A stretch of DNA of 64,000 nt from Microbacterium paludicola (GTDB taxonomy: Bacteria; Actinomycetota; Actinomycetes; Actinomycetales; Microbacteriaceae): assembly GCF_015235415.1 (NCBI RefSeq), contig NZ_JADGLL010000002.1, forward strand, positions 124,001 through 188,000, given 5' to 3'. Positions 25,611 through 34,523 of this stretch are shown piece after piece; position 1 is the stretch's first letter; each line of letters opens with the position of its first letter. The position numbers and the translations under genes were made by a program. Under the pieces are notes generated by a model. It saw only the letters and a program-made list of their open reading frames with translations, did no database searches and had not been told where the DNA came from.

Positions 25611-27050
25611 GTGACTGACACGACGATCGATGAGGTCGACCGGATCGCGCGCGCCGCGAAGGACGCCTTCGCGGTCACCGTGCGCACGGACGACCCGACC
25701 CGCGCCGAGTGGCTGCGCCGCGCCGCCGACGCGGTCGATGCCGACGCCGAGGGGCTCATCGAGGTCGCCGCACGGGAGACGGCGCTGCCGGCGAACCCTC
25801 GTCTGGCGGGCGAGCTCGCGCGCACGACCGCGCAGCTGCGCCTGTTCGCGAAGGTGGTCGAGGAGGGCTCGTACCTCGAGGCGATCATCGACCATCCGGA
25901 TCCGTCCGCCACTCCCCCGATCCCCGACCTGCGGCGCGTGCTGCGCCCGCTCGGGCCCGTCGCGGTGTTCGCGGCGTCGAACTTCCCGTTCGCGTTCTCG
26001 GTCGTCGGCGGCGACACCGCGTCGGCTCTCGCCGTCGGCTGCCCCGTTGTGGTCAAGGCCCATCCCGGCCACCCGGAGACCTCGCGGCGCATGGCGGAGG
26101 GCGTCGCTCGGGCGCTTGCCGAGGCCGGGGCGCCCGAGGGAGTGTTCGCGCTGATCGAGGGCTTCGAGGCAGGGCTCGCGCTCGTCGACCACCCGGTGAT
26201 CCGGGCCGTCGGCTTCACCGGATCCGTCCGCGGTGGTCGCGCGCTGCTCGACCGCGCCGCGGCGCGCCCCGAGCCGATCCCGTTCTACGGCGAGCTCGGC
26301 TCGCTGAACCCCGTCGTCGTGACGCCCGGCGCGGATGCCGCACGCGGAGCCTCGCTCGCCGAGGGACTCGCCGGTTCGTTCCAGCTCGGTGCCGGACAGT
26401 TCTGCACGAAGCCCGGTGTGGTCTTCCTTCCCGCGGGATCCGCCCTCGAGGCGGCGCTTCCCGGGCACCTGATCACCCCGCCGCGCCTGCTCACGCCCGC
26501 CATCACGGATGGCTTCGCCGCGGGCATCGAGCGGGTGTCGGGCGTGCCGGGCGTGGAGGTCGTCGCGACGGGCGAGGCCGGCGACGGACCCGCACCCCTC
26601 GTCGCCGCGACGGACGTCGCCACCCTGCTTGAGCACTCGCATCAGCTGCTGGAGGAGGTGTTCGGGCCGTTCACGCTGCTCGTCCGGTACTCGTCTGCGG
26701 AGGAGCTCGAGTCGGCGCTCGACGCGCTCCCCGGCGGCCTGACCGCGACCGTGCACCACGAGGCCGGCGAGGACGTCACCGCCCTCGTCACGCGCCTCGA
26801 GGAGGTCGCCGGCCGCGTGCTGTTCTCCGGCTGGCCGACCGGCGTCGCCGTCAGCTGGGGCCAGCACCACGGCGGCCCCTGGCCCGCCACGAACACGCAG
26901 TTCACCTCGGTGGGCGCCACGGCCGTGCGCCGCTTCCAGCGCCCGGTCGCCTACCAGGACGCGCCGGCCGACCTGCTCCCCCCTGCCCTGCAGGAGGGGA
27001 ACCCCCTGGGCATCCCCCGCCGCGTCGACGGCGTGCTCGGCATCCTCTGA
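25611..27050 (+). CDS. 2,5-dioxopentanoate (alpha-ketoglutarate semialdehyde) dehydrogenase
   Basis: 479-residue aldehyde dehydrogenase. Landmarks: FAASNFPFAFSVVGGD, VVKAHPGHPETS, GFTGSVRGG, catalytic Glu in YGELGSLNP and catalytic Cys in GAGQFCTKPG. The ASNFPFAFSV and QFCTKPG patterns are of the KGSADH group that oxidises the KdgD product to 2-oxoglutarate with NAD(P). It is last in the operon, 53 bp after the enolase gene, GTG start with GGGAGA upstream. A tandem hairpin pair follows. Confidence 0.9.
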   Translation: MTDTTIDEVDRIARAAKDAFAVTVRTDDPTRAEWLRRAADAVDADAEGLIEVAARETALPANPRLAGELARTTAQLRLFAKVVEEGSYLEAIIDHPDPSATPPIPDLRRVLRPLGPVAVFAASNFPFAFSVVGGDTASALAVGCPVVVKAHPGHPETSRRMAEGVARALAEAGAPEGVFALIEGFEAGLALVDHPVIRAVGFTGSVRGGRALLDRAAARPEPIPFYGELGSLNPVVVTPGADAARGASLAEGLAGSFQLGAGQFCTKPGVVFLPAGSALEAALPGHLITPPRLLTPAITDGFAAGIERVSGVPGVEVVATGEAGDGPAPLVAATDVATLLEHSHQLLEEVFGPFTLLVRYSSAEELESALDALPGGLTATVHHEAGEDVTALVTRLEEVAGRVLFSGWPTGVAVSWGQHHGGPWPATNTQFTSVGATAVRRFQRPVAYQDAPADLLPPALQEGNPLGIPRRVDGVLGIL

Positions 27051-27070
27051 CGCCCGGGCGCCGGGATCCG

Positions 27071-27208
27071 GTGCGAAGCGGCCCCTTCCCTCGCGGATGA
27101 GGGCCGCTCGGCACCGATCGGCCGCCGCGTCAGGCCGGAGCCGGACGCGGCCGGGTGCGGAGCGGCCCCTACGCCGCCGGATGAGGGCCGCTCGACACCG
27201 ATCCGCCG
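27071..27208. repeat. Tandem duplicated hairpin, probable bidirectional terminator
   Basis: Two 54-bp near-identical copies (27071-27124 and 27155-27208), each with AGCGGCCCCT...AGGGCCGCT arms and the shared tail ACCGATC(G/C)GCCG. They fill most of the 189-bp gap between the converging KGSADH and ROK genes. Confidence 0.7.
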
Positions 27209-27239
27209 TCAGCGAGCGGCGCGCGCCGGTGAGCGCGGG

Positions 27240-28397
27240 TCAGGCGAGCGGGTCGGCCAGCAGAGGCTCGAACGCGGCCTCGGCGGCGCCGATGAGCAGG
27301 CGATCGGCGCCGAGAGCGGCCGCACGGATCTCGAGGCGCTCGGTCGGCGCCGAGAGGGCCTGATCGCGGACCAGGTCGAGCAGCCCCTCCGGATCGTGCT
27401 CGTGCAGGATCGCCAGGAAGCCGCCGAGCACGATCACCGACGGGTTCAGGGCGTTGACCGCGTTGGCGAGCGCGGCGGACAGGATACGGCGCTGCCGCTG
27501 GATCTCGCCGGTCACCTCGCCGTCGGTCGCCTCGGCGAGCGCGCGGGCGAGGGCCGCGTCATCGGCCGAGGGAAGCCCGACCGCGTCGAGCAGCCTGCCG
27601 CGATTGACCTCGTCCTCGAGCACTCCCTGGGTGGTGCGCCGGTCGGCCTCGAGCAGGATGCCGGGCCGGCTCTGGCCCCACTCGCCCGCGTAGCCCTCCG
27701 CCCCGCCGATGGCCATGCCGTGGAGCACAAGCCCGCCGCCGATGCCCGATGCGCCGCCGTTGAGGTAGATCACGTCGGCGTGATCGCGCGCGGCGCCGAA
27801 CAGGCGCTCGGCGCGCGCGCCGAGCGACGCGTCGTTGCCGATCAGGAACCTCAGGCCCGTCGCCTCGGCGAGGCGGCTCGCGATGTCCTCGTCGCGCCAG
27901 CCGAGGTGCGGAGCGAGGCGCACGACGCCGTCCGAGGCGCGCACGAGCCCCGGCACCGCGGCACCGCCGCCCACCATGCGGCAGCCGCGCAGCGCGCCGG
28001 ATCTCCAGCCGTCGACGATCCGGGCGACCGCGGCGACGACGTCCTCCACGGCCATGCCGACGCTCTCGCGCGTGCGGGCGCGCACCCGTCCGCCGAGGGT
28101 CACCGCCCCGACCTCGAGCGCGTCGACCTCGGGGTTGATCGCGATCGCCACCACGTCCTCGCTGGGCGCGACGATCGGCGACGGCCGTCCCACGCGGCGC
28201 GTCGGATCCGGATCCCGCTCCTCTACGAGGCCGGCGCCGACCAGCGTCGCGACGAGGTCGGACACGGTCGAGCGGTTCAGGCCCGTCTCGGCGGTGATCA
28301 CCGCGCGCGACCGCGCTCCCTCGTGGTGGACGAGCCGCAGCACCGCGCCGAGGTTCGTCCTGCGCACGCCCTCGACGCTCGTGGCCCGTTCGTGCAT
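27240..28397 (-). CDS. ROK-family transcriptional regulator (XylR-like)
   Basis: 385 residues. N-terminal MarR-like winged helix (ITAETGLNRSTVSDLVATL) with the RRVGRPSP wing, then a ROK actin-like domain (VGGGAAVPGLV, GNDASLGARAERLFG, YLNGGASGIGGGLVLHG). The Cys cluster that binds zinc in many ROK proteins is absent from the segment after EGYAGEWG. It lies next to the xylan module and a xyl operator-like site exists before xylA, so xylose-responsive repression is plausible but not shown. ATG with GAGGA 5 nt upstream. Confidence 0.85.
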   Translation of the reverse strand: MHERATSVEGVRRTNLGAVLRLVHHEGARSRAVITAETGLNRSTVSDLVATLVGAGLVEERDPDPTRRVGRPSPIVAPSEDVVAIAINPEVDALEVGAVTLGGRVRARTRESVGMAVEDVVAAVARIVDGWRSGALRGCRMVGGGAAVPGLVRASDGVVRLAPHLGWRDEDIASRLAEATGLRFLIGNDASLGARAERLFGAARDHADVIYLNGGASGIGGGLVLHGMAIGGAEGYAGEWGQSRPGILLEADRRTTQGVLEDEVNRGRLLDAVGLPSADDAALARALAEATDGEVTGEIQRQRRILSAALANAVNALNPSVIVLGGFLAILHEHDPEGLLDLVRDQALSAPTERLEIRAAALGADRLLIGAAEAAFEPLLADPLA

Positions 28398-28507
28398 GTC
28401 AGTCCTCGGTCTTCCGGTTCGGCTCTACGCTACCGAGCCGGGCGCGCACATCCCCGCAGCCACGCACGCTGCGGCCGCAGCCGGATCACGACGGGCGCGC
28501 ACGTCGA

Positions 28508-28561
28508 CGGATCCGGATCCCCCCGGCGAGTTCGGGTTCTCGACCGGGGGATCCGGATCCG
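28508..28561 (-). terminator. Stem-loop terminator after GH3 gene
   Basis: CGGATCCGGATCCCCC (28508-28523) and its exact inverse GGGGGATCCGGATCCG (28546-28561), 22-nt loop, beginning 9 bp after the GH3 stop codon. No U-tract. It lies in the 173-bp gap before the ROK gene start, which otherwise shows nothing. Confidence 0.6.
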
Positions 28562-28570
28562 CCTGGTCTG

Positions 28571-30985
28571 TCAGTCGATGCGGACGCCGACGATGCGGGC
28601 GTCCTCGGGCGTCACGACGTGGACGTCACCCGTGAGCGTGACGACCTCGCGCGCGGTGGCCTCGCCGGGGATGACGCGCACGCCGCGCGCCTTCTCGTTG
28701 GAGATCACGCCGCCGGTCGTCTCCTCGGGGCCGGTCAGCTTCGCCGACGCCTCGGCGTGCGATGCCGCCCACACCTCGACCTCGCCGGGCTCGACGACGC
28801 GCGTCAGGGTCCGGTCGGTGAGCGACAGGCGCTGGGTGGGGACGTCGAACGTGACGCGGCGCGACTGACCCGGCTCGAGCGCGACGCGCACGTAGCCGAG
28901 CAGCTGGGCGACGGGGCGCGTGACCGAGCCGACGACGTCGCGGGCGTAGAGCTGCACGACATCCGTCGCCGCCACCTCGCCGGTGTTCGTCACCGTGACC
29001 GCGGCCTCGAAGGCGCCGTCGGTCGCCGCCGTCGCCGTGACCTGCAGGTCGTCGTACGCGAAGGTCGCGTACGACAGGCCGAAGCCGAAGGGACGCAGCG
29101 GCGTCGAGTCGGTCGACGTGACGTCCGACGGACCGCCGAGGATCGGATGCAGGTAGCTGTACGGAGAGGATCCGGACGAGCGCGGCAGGCTGATCGGCAG
29201 GCGACCGGACGGCGCCGTCTTCCCGGTGAGGACGTTGGCGATCGCGGGACCGCCCTCCTCGCCGGGGAAGAACGCCTGCAGCACCGCGGCGGGCTTGGGC
29301 TGCTCGCCGTCGACCGCCCATGCGATCGCGTAGGGGCGGCCGGTCAGCACGACAAGCACGACGGGGGTGCCGGTCGCGACGACTGCGTCGACGAGCTCGC
29401 GCTGGACGCCCGGCAGGTCGAGCGACTCGACGTCGTTTCCCTCGCCGACGGTGCCGCGGCCGAACAGGCCCGCCTGGTCACCCACGACGACCACAGCGAC
29501 CTCCGAGTCCGCGGCCGCGGAGACGGCGGCGTCGAAGCCGGAGCGGTCGTCGCCCTCCACCTGGCAGCCCTCGGCGAACACGACCTCCGCCTCGGGCAGG
29601 GCCGCCGCGAGCGCCTCGCGCACCGTCGGGATCTCGAAGCCGATCTCGTACCCGGGGTGGTGCGCGAGCACGTGGTTCGCGAACGAGTAGCACCCCTGCA
29701 GCGCGGCGGCGCGGTCGGCGTTGGGGCCGATCACCGCGACCTGGCGGGCGTCGGCCGCGAGCGGCAGCGCGCCCTCGTTCGACAGCAGCACGAGCGACTC
29801 CTCGGCCAGGCGCAGCGCCACCGCGCGGTGACGCGGGCTGTCGAGGTCGATCTCGGTGGGCGCCTCGTCCTCGAAGACGTCGGGCTCGAGCAGGCCGAGC
29901 TCCTCCTTCTGGGTGAGGGCGCGGATCACTGCGCGGTCGAGATATGCCTCGTCGAGCTCGCCGGCGCGCACGCGCTCGACGAGCGGCGCGAGGTACGCGT
30001 CGCCCGACGGCAGCTCGATGTCGATGCCGGCCGTGAGCGCCTGGGCGGCGGCCTCGCCGCGGTCGGCGGCGACGGCGTGCATGACCTCGAGGAACGCGAT
30101 CGCGAAGTAGTCCGCGACCACGACGCCGTCGAAGCCGAGCTGGTCGCGCAGCAGCGTCGTGAGCAGGTCGGGGTTGGAGGCGACCGGCACGCCGTCGATC
30201 TCGGCGTAGCTGTTCATGACGCTCTTGACGCCGCCGTCGCGGATCGCCATCTCGAACGGCGGGAGGAACACATCCGCCACCTCGCGCGGCCCGGCGTGCA
30301 CCGGCGCGTGGTTGCGGCCGGCGCGCGAGTTCGAATACCCGAGGAAGTGCTTCAGCGTGGCGTGCACGCCCGTGGACTGCAGGCCCTGCACGTAGGCGGT
30401 GCCGACCGTGCCGACGAGGTACGGGTCCTCGGCGATGCACTCGTCGACGCGGCCCCAGCGGGGGTCGCGGATGACGTCGAGCACCGGGGCGAGCCCCTGG
30501 TGGATGCCGAGGTCGCGCATGGACTCGCCGATCAGCGCGCCCATCTCGGCCACGAGCTCGGGGTCGAACGACGCGCCCCACGCCAGCGGCGTCGGGAAGG
30601 TCGCGGCCTTCCAGGCGGCGAGGCCGGTCAGGCACTCCTCGTGCACCAGCGCGGGGATCCCCAGGCGGGTCTCGCGCTTGAGGCGACGCTGCTCGTTCCA
30701 CAGCCACGCCGCGCGCTCGGCCGGTTCGACCGGACGCGTGCCGTACACGCGCGTGTACTGGCCGAGGCCGTCCTTCGTGATGTCGGCGAGCGTGCGGCCG
30801 TCCTTCGCCGTGCTCATCTCGTCGGCCATGGGGGCGACGACCTCGCCGCCCTGGTCGAGCCAGTAGCCGACGATCTGGGCGGCCTTCTCCTCCAGCGTCA
30901 TCTCGGCCAGCAGCGCGCGGACGCGCTCGGAGGCCTCGGGGAACGCGGGCACGTCGGTGCCCACGGGGATGGTGTCAAGCGACAT
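28571..30985 (-). CDS. GH3 beta-xylosidase/beta-glucosidase, cytoplasmic
   Basis: 804 residues with the GH3 N-terminal barrel (nucleophile Asp in GVVVADYFAI, KHFLGYSNSRAGRNHAP block), the C-terminal alpha/beta sandwich (acid/base Glu in VGEGNDVESLDLPG) and a terminal Fn3-like domain (RPFGFGLSYATFAYDD onward). No signal peptide, so it acts on imported oligosaccharide. It is the last gene after a binding protein and two permeases and near GH10 and xylA/xylB, so xylo-oligosaccharide hydrolysis is most likely. ATG 30985 has GGAG 6 nt upstream and is preferred to a TTG at 30997. Confidence 0.9.
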   Translation of the reverse strand: MSLDTIPVGTDVPAFPEASERVRALLAEMTLEEKAAQIVGYWLDQGGEVVAPMADEMSTAKDGRTLADITKDGLGQYTRVYGTRPVEPAERAAWLWNEQRRLKRETRLGIPALVHEECLTGLAAWKAATFPTPLAWGASFDPELVAEMGALIGESMRDLGIHQGLAPVLDVIRDPRWGRVDECIAEDPYLVGTVGTAYVQGLQSTGVHATLKHFLGYSNSRAGRNHAPVHAGPREVADVFLPPFEMAIRDGGVKSVMNSYAEIDGVPVASNPDLLTTLLRDQLGFDGVVVADYFAIAFLEVMHAVAADRGEAAAQALTAGIDIELPSGDAYLAPLVERVRAGELDEAYLDRAVIRALTQKEELGLLEPDVFEDEAPTEIDLDSPRHRAVALRLAEESLVLLSNEGALPLAADARQVAVIGPNADRAAALQGCYSFANHVLAHHPGYEIGFEIPTVREALAAALPEAEVVFAEGCQVEGDDRSGFDAAVSAAADSEVAVVVVGDQAGLFGRGTVGEGNDVESLDLPGVQRELVDAVVATGTPVVLVVLTGRPYAIAWAVDGEQPKPAAVLQAFFPGEEGGPAIANVLTGKTAPSGRLPISLPRSSGSSPYSYLHPILGGPSDVTSTDSTPLRPFGFGLSYATFAYDDLQVTATAATDGAFEAAVTVTNTGEVAATDVVQLYARDVVGSVTRPVAQLLGYVRVALEPGQSRRVTFDVPTQRLSLTDRTLTRVVEPGEVEVWAASHAEASAKLTGPEETTGGVISNEKARGVRVIPGEATAREVVTLTGDVHVVTPEDARIVGVRID

Positions 30986-31027
30986 GGGTGTCTCCAAAGA
31001 TCTGTCGTTGCGGCGGAGCGACGGGGC

Positions 31028-31921
31028 TCAGCCCTTGACGGCGCCCTGCAGGCCGTTGACGATGCGCTTCTGCATGGCGAGGAAGAACACCAGCGCCGGG
31101 ATCATCGCGAGGGTGGTGAAGGCGAAGACGCCCGCCGTGTCGGCCGAGTGCTCCGATGAGAAGTCGGCGACGCCCAGCGGCAGGGTCTTCATGTCGCTCT
31201 GCAGCAGGAGCAGCGGAAGCAGGTAGGAGTTCCACGAGCCCACGAACGCGAGCACGCCGACCGTCACCATGCCCGGCGCCGACAGCGGCAGCAGGATGCG
31301 CCAGAAGAAGCCGATGCGGCTGGTGCCGTCGAGCATCGCGGCCTCCTCGAGCTCCTGCGGCAGCGCCATCAGGAACGGGCGCAGGATGACCACCGTCGTC
31401 GGCAGCGCGAACGCCGCCTGCGGGAGGGCGACGCCCCACCATGTGTTGCCGAGGCCGAAGTTCTGCGTGAGCAGGATGAACAGGGGCACGATCGCGACGG
31501 TGGCCGGGAACAGCAGGCCGATGACGAAGACCATGAACAGCGCCTCGCGGCCCTTGAACCGGTACCGGGCCAGAGGGTACGCCGCCATGACGCCGAAGAT
31601 GACGACGATGGCGGTCGTCACCACGGCGATGATCGTCGAGTTCAGGGCGTAGCGCCAGAACGGCGAGTCCGGGGCGAGCACGCCGGCGTAGTTGTCGAAC
31701 ACCCACGGGTCGGGGAACCCGGCCGGTTCGCCGGCCAGCTGCGCGTTGGTGCGGAAGCCGCCCAGCACTCCGTAGAGCACGGGGCCGAGCGTCACGGCGA
31801 CCACGACGAGCGCGATGGCGTAGACGAGCGGGTTTCCGCCCGAGTACTTCCCCGCGCTGCTGCGGCGGCGCGGGCCGGCGTTCGTCTTCTTCGGAACGAT
31901 CAGAGCATGCGTCTCGCTCAT
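31028..31921 (-). CDS. ABC sugar permease (MalG type), xylo-oligosaccharide importer
   Basis: 297 residues, six membrane segments, EAA loop EEAAMLDGTSRIGFFWRILLP. The frame runs upstream, but ATG 31921 overlaps the preceding stop by 4 bp (ATGA) and starts the usual short cytoplasmic tail. Works with the permease at 31918 and the binding protein at 32979; the ATPase must come from elsewhere. The GH3 gene follows 42 bp later. Confidence 0.92.
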   Translation of the reverse strand: MSETHALIVPKKTNAGPRRRSSAGKYSGGNPLVYAIALVVVAVTLGPVLYGVLGGFRTNAQLAGEPAGFPDPWVFDNYAGVLAPDSPFWRYALNSTIIAVVTTAIVVIFGVMAAYPLARYRFKGREALFMVFVIGLLFPATVAIVPLFILLTQNFGLGNTWWGVALPQAAFALPTTVVILRPFLMALPQELEEAAMLDGTSRIGFFWRILLPLSAPGMVTVGVLAFVGSWNSYLLPLLLLQSDMKTLPLGVADFSSEHSADTAGVFAFTTLAMIPALVFFLAMQKRIVNGLQGAVKG

Positions 31922-32982
31922 GCCTTCGCCCCCTTCTTGGTCTTCTTCTCGCCGCGGCCGTCGTCCGGTCGCGTGTCGCGGCTCAGGATGAACTGCTGGT
32001 AGGCGACGGCGAGCACGAGCGCGATCACGAACAGCACGACCGACGCGGCGCCGGCGATGCCGAAGTTCTGACGGCGGGTGCCCTGGTCGATCAGGAACGT
32101 GGCCATCGTGGTGGTGGCGTTGGCCGGGCCGCCCTGGGTGAGGATCCACACCATGTCGAACAGCTGCAGCGAGCCGATCATCGACAGGAACGCCCACGTG
32201 CGCATGGTCGGGCCGAGGAGCGGGATGGTGATCTTCCGCTGCACCTGCCACCAGGAGGCGCCGTCGAGCTGGGCCGCCTCGTAGAGGTCCTCGGGCACGC
32301 CCTGCAGACCTGCGAGGAACAGGATGACCGCAAGGCCCAGGTACTTCCAGGTCAGGACGACCAGGACGGTCCAGAGCGCGAGGTCGGGGGTGCCGAGGAA
32401 GCCCTGCGGCGGCCCCGAGAGGCCGATGGCCTTGAGGATCGTGTCGATCACGCCGTACTGCGGCTGCAGCAACTGGAACCACACGACACCGGCGATGACC
32501 TCGGCGAGCACATACGGCACGAAGATGATGGTCCGCAGGAGCCCCTGGCCCCACATCTTGCGGTTCAGCAGGAGGGCGATCGCGAGGCCCAGCGGCAGCT
32601 GGAGCAGGATCGATCCCACGATGATGATCAGGTTGTGCACCAGCGCGTCGGTGAAGACGTCGTTGGTCAGCACGGAGATGTAGTTGCCGAGGCCGACGAA
32701 GTCGACCATCGGACCGAAGCCGCGCCACTTGTACAGGGACATCTGCACGGCCGTGATGATGGGCCACACCACGAAGAGCGCGAACAGGATGAGCGCGGGC
32801 CCCACGAAGAAGGCGATCTCTGCGCGCTTGCGCCACTGGGCGGCGCTCGCCTGCGTGCGGCGTCCGCCCGTGGCGGCGCCCGCCCCACGCACCGAAGTGC
32901 GTGCGGCGGGCGCGCCCGTGTGGGAGGACGTCGCAGGCGAGGCGGCCGCGGGCGCGGTCACGTCGTCTGCCACGTCGGTCAC
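31918..32982 (-). CDS. ABC sugar permease (MalF type), xylo-oligosaccharide importer
   Basis: 354 residues: a long Ala/Thr-rich cytoplasmic tail (about 50 residues), six membrane segments and EAA loop EAAQLDGASWWQVQRKITIP. The C-terminus is Lys-rich (EKKTKKGAKA). GTG start overlapping the binding-protein stop by 4 bp, so the binding protein and both permeases are translated in series. Confidence 0.92.
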   Translation of the reverse strand: MTDVADDVTAPAAASPATSSHTGAPAARTSVRGAGAATGGRRTQASAAQWRKRAEIAFFVGPALILFALFVVWPIITAVQMSLYKWRGFGPMVDFVGLGNYISVLTNDVFTDALVHNLIIIVGSILLQLPLGLAIALLLNRKMWGQGLLRTIIFVPYVLAEVIAGVVWFQLLQPQYGVIDTILKAIGLSGPPQGFLGTPDLALWTVLVVLTWKYLGLAVILFLAGLQGVPEDLYEAAQLDGASWWQVQRKITIPLLGPTMRTWAFLSMIGSLQLFDMVWILTQGGPANATTTMATFLIDQGTRRQNFGIAGAASVVLFVIALVLAVAYQQFILSRDTRPDDGRGEKKTKKGAKA

Positions 32983-34301
32983 TCCGCTTCTGCTGCGGAC
33001 TGGATCGCGTCGACGACGTCCTGCGGGCCGGCCTGGCCGGCGAACACGAGGGCGATCGCGTCGTTCATCGCTCCACCGACCGACTGGCCGAGGCGCGTGT
33101 CCAGGTAGAGCTGCGTGTTGCCACCCGCGTCGCGGACGGGGATGAGCTGCGCGAGCGTCTCGTTCGCGATCGAACCGGTCGCGGCAGGGTTGGTCGGCAG
33201 ACCCATGTCGAGCTCGGCGAAGCCGGTCTGCACCTCGTCCGAGAGCAGGTACTCGGCGAACTCGACCGCGGCGTCAGGGGCGCCGGTCGAGACGGACCAG
33301 GCGTCGCCGCCGCCCATCTGGTCGGCGGGGTCGCCCGCCTGGCCGTCGAACGTCGGGTAGGCGAACCAGCCCAGGAACGGCGGGACCTTGCCGTCCTCGG
33401 TCAGACCGCCGGCGACGCCGGGCTCCCAGTGACCGGCGAGCTGCATGCCGACCTTGCCGGTGGCGAGCAGGCCGGAGGCCGAGGTCGGGCCCGACTGGGC
33501 GGGGGTGCTCAGGAAGCCCGCGTTGAAGGGCTCGAGCGCGATGGTGTCCTCGAGACGCTCACCGGCCTTGATGAAGCACTCGTCCGAGTAGTCCTTGTCC
33601 TCGATCGCCGCCTGGACGGTGTCGAACGAGCACTCGCGGACCACGTTGTAGTACCAGTAGTGCGCGGCAGGCCACTTGTCGCCGGCGCCGACCGAGATCG
33701 GGGCGGTGCCCGCGGCCTTCAGCTTCTCGACGTAGCCCTCGAACTCGTCCATCGTCGGGGCCGGGTTGACCTCGTCGATGCCGGCGGCCTTGAAGAGGTC
33801 CTTGTTGTACCAGAAGCCGACGATGCCCATCGAGTAGGGCAGCGCGTAGACCTTGTCCTCGACCGTGTACTGGTCGGTGAACGCCGAGATCTTGTCGATC
33901 GTCTCCGAGGCGTCCTCGGTCAGGTCGCGGACGAGGCCGCCCTCGACCTCGGCCTTGAGCTCGCCGCCGCCGCGGCTCATGTAGACGTCGGGGATCTGCG
34001 AGTCGTCGCCGCCCTGGAAGGCCGCCTGCAGCTTGGTCAGCATGTCCTCGTGCTGCATGGCCTCGACCTTGACGGTGACGCCCTCGTGGGCCTTCTCGAA
34101 GTCGGCGGCGACCTTGTCGTAGTACTCCTTGCCCTCGCCGGTGTTCGAATTGTGCCACCAGACGATGGTGTCGCTGTCGCCCGAGCCGCCGTCGCCAGAG
34201 TTGCCGCCGCCGGTGTTGCCGCTGCCGGCGCAGCCCGTGAGCGCGAGGCCCACCGTCGCCGTCAGGGCCGCCGCGGCCATCCATGTCCTGCGAACGTTCA
34301 T
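32979..34301 (-). CDS. ABC sugar-binding lipoprotein, xylo-oligosaccharide type
   Basis: 440-residue MalE-like solute-binding protein. Signal: NVRR, hydrophobic stretch, lipobox LTGC with Cys24, then a Gly/Ser linker. Mature blocks include TIVWWHNSNTGEGKEYY, ALPYSMGIVGFWYNKDLF and GKVGMQLAGHWEPGVAGG. First gene of the importer-GH3 operon. Start ATG 34301 gives the signal peptide, with AGGAGG 10 nt upstream, a little far. A 20-bp palindromic operator and TTGACA lie about 100 bp upstream. Confidence 0.92.
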   Translation of the reverse strand: MNVRRTWMAAAALTATVGLALTGCAGSGNTGGGNSGDGGSGDSDTIVWWHNSNTGEGKEYYDKVAADFEKAHEGVTVKVEAMQHEDMLTKLQAAFQGGDDSQIPDVYMSRGGGELKAEVEGGLVRDLTEDASETIDKISAFTDQYTVEDKVYALPYSMGIVGFWYNKDLFKAAGIDEVNPAPTMDEFEGYVEKLKAAGTAPISVGAGDKWPAAHYWYYNVVRECSFDTVQAAIEDKDYSDECFIKAGERLEDTIALEPFNAGFLSTPAQSGPTSASGLLATGKVGMQLAGHWEPGVAGGLTEDGKVPPFLGWFAYPTFDGQAGDPADQMGGGDAWSVSTGAPDAAVEFAEYLLSDEVQTGFAELDMGLPTNPAATGSIANETLAQLIPVRDAGGNTQLYLDTRLGQSVGGAMNDAIALVFAGQAGPQDVVDAIQSAAEAE

Positions 34302-34398
34302 GGGGGTGTTTCCTCCTCGTTGAGTGACGCACCTCCTGGCTCGGATCGCCAGGGCCTCCGATGCGTTCTGCATGACTCTGACACCGGCGCGCCGGGGT

Positions 34399-34422
34399 TG
34401 TCAAACGTTATCGATAACGTTT
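34399..34422. promoter_or_regulatory. Perfect 20-bp LacI operator with overlapping -35 box
   Basis: 34403-34422 is a perfect palindrome with centre ATCGAT (AACGTTATCGATAACGTT core). On the minus strand it runs into a perfect -35 TTGACA (34404-34399) for the binding-protein operon; a weak -10 CAGAGT lies 18 bp on. It sits between the binding-protein gene and the divergent LacI gene, so it can control both. The rest of the 222-bp gap shows nothing else clear. Confidence 0.75.
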
Positions 34423-34523
34423 TCGACGCGGTAGGCTGAGTACACCCTGCGACGTGGCTCGGTTACGGTGCGAGAAAGCCGCACCCCGCCTCGCGTGGGT
34501 ATCAGCCGTGAAGTGGGGACAGC

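Noticed and set aside
31028..32836. 602-residue frame suggesting one fused permease
   Set aside because: The first 300 residues are an out-of-frame reading of the upstream permease gene; the real start is the coupled ATG at 31921.
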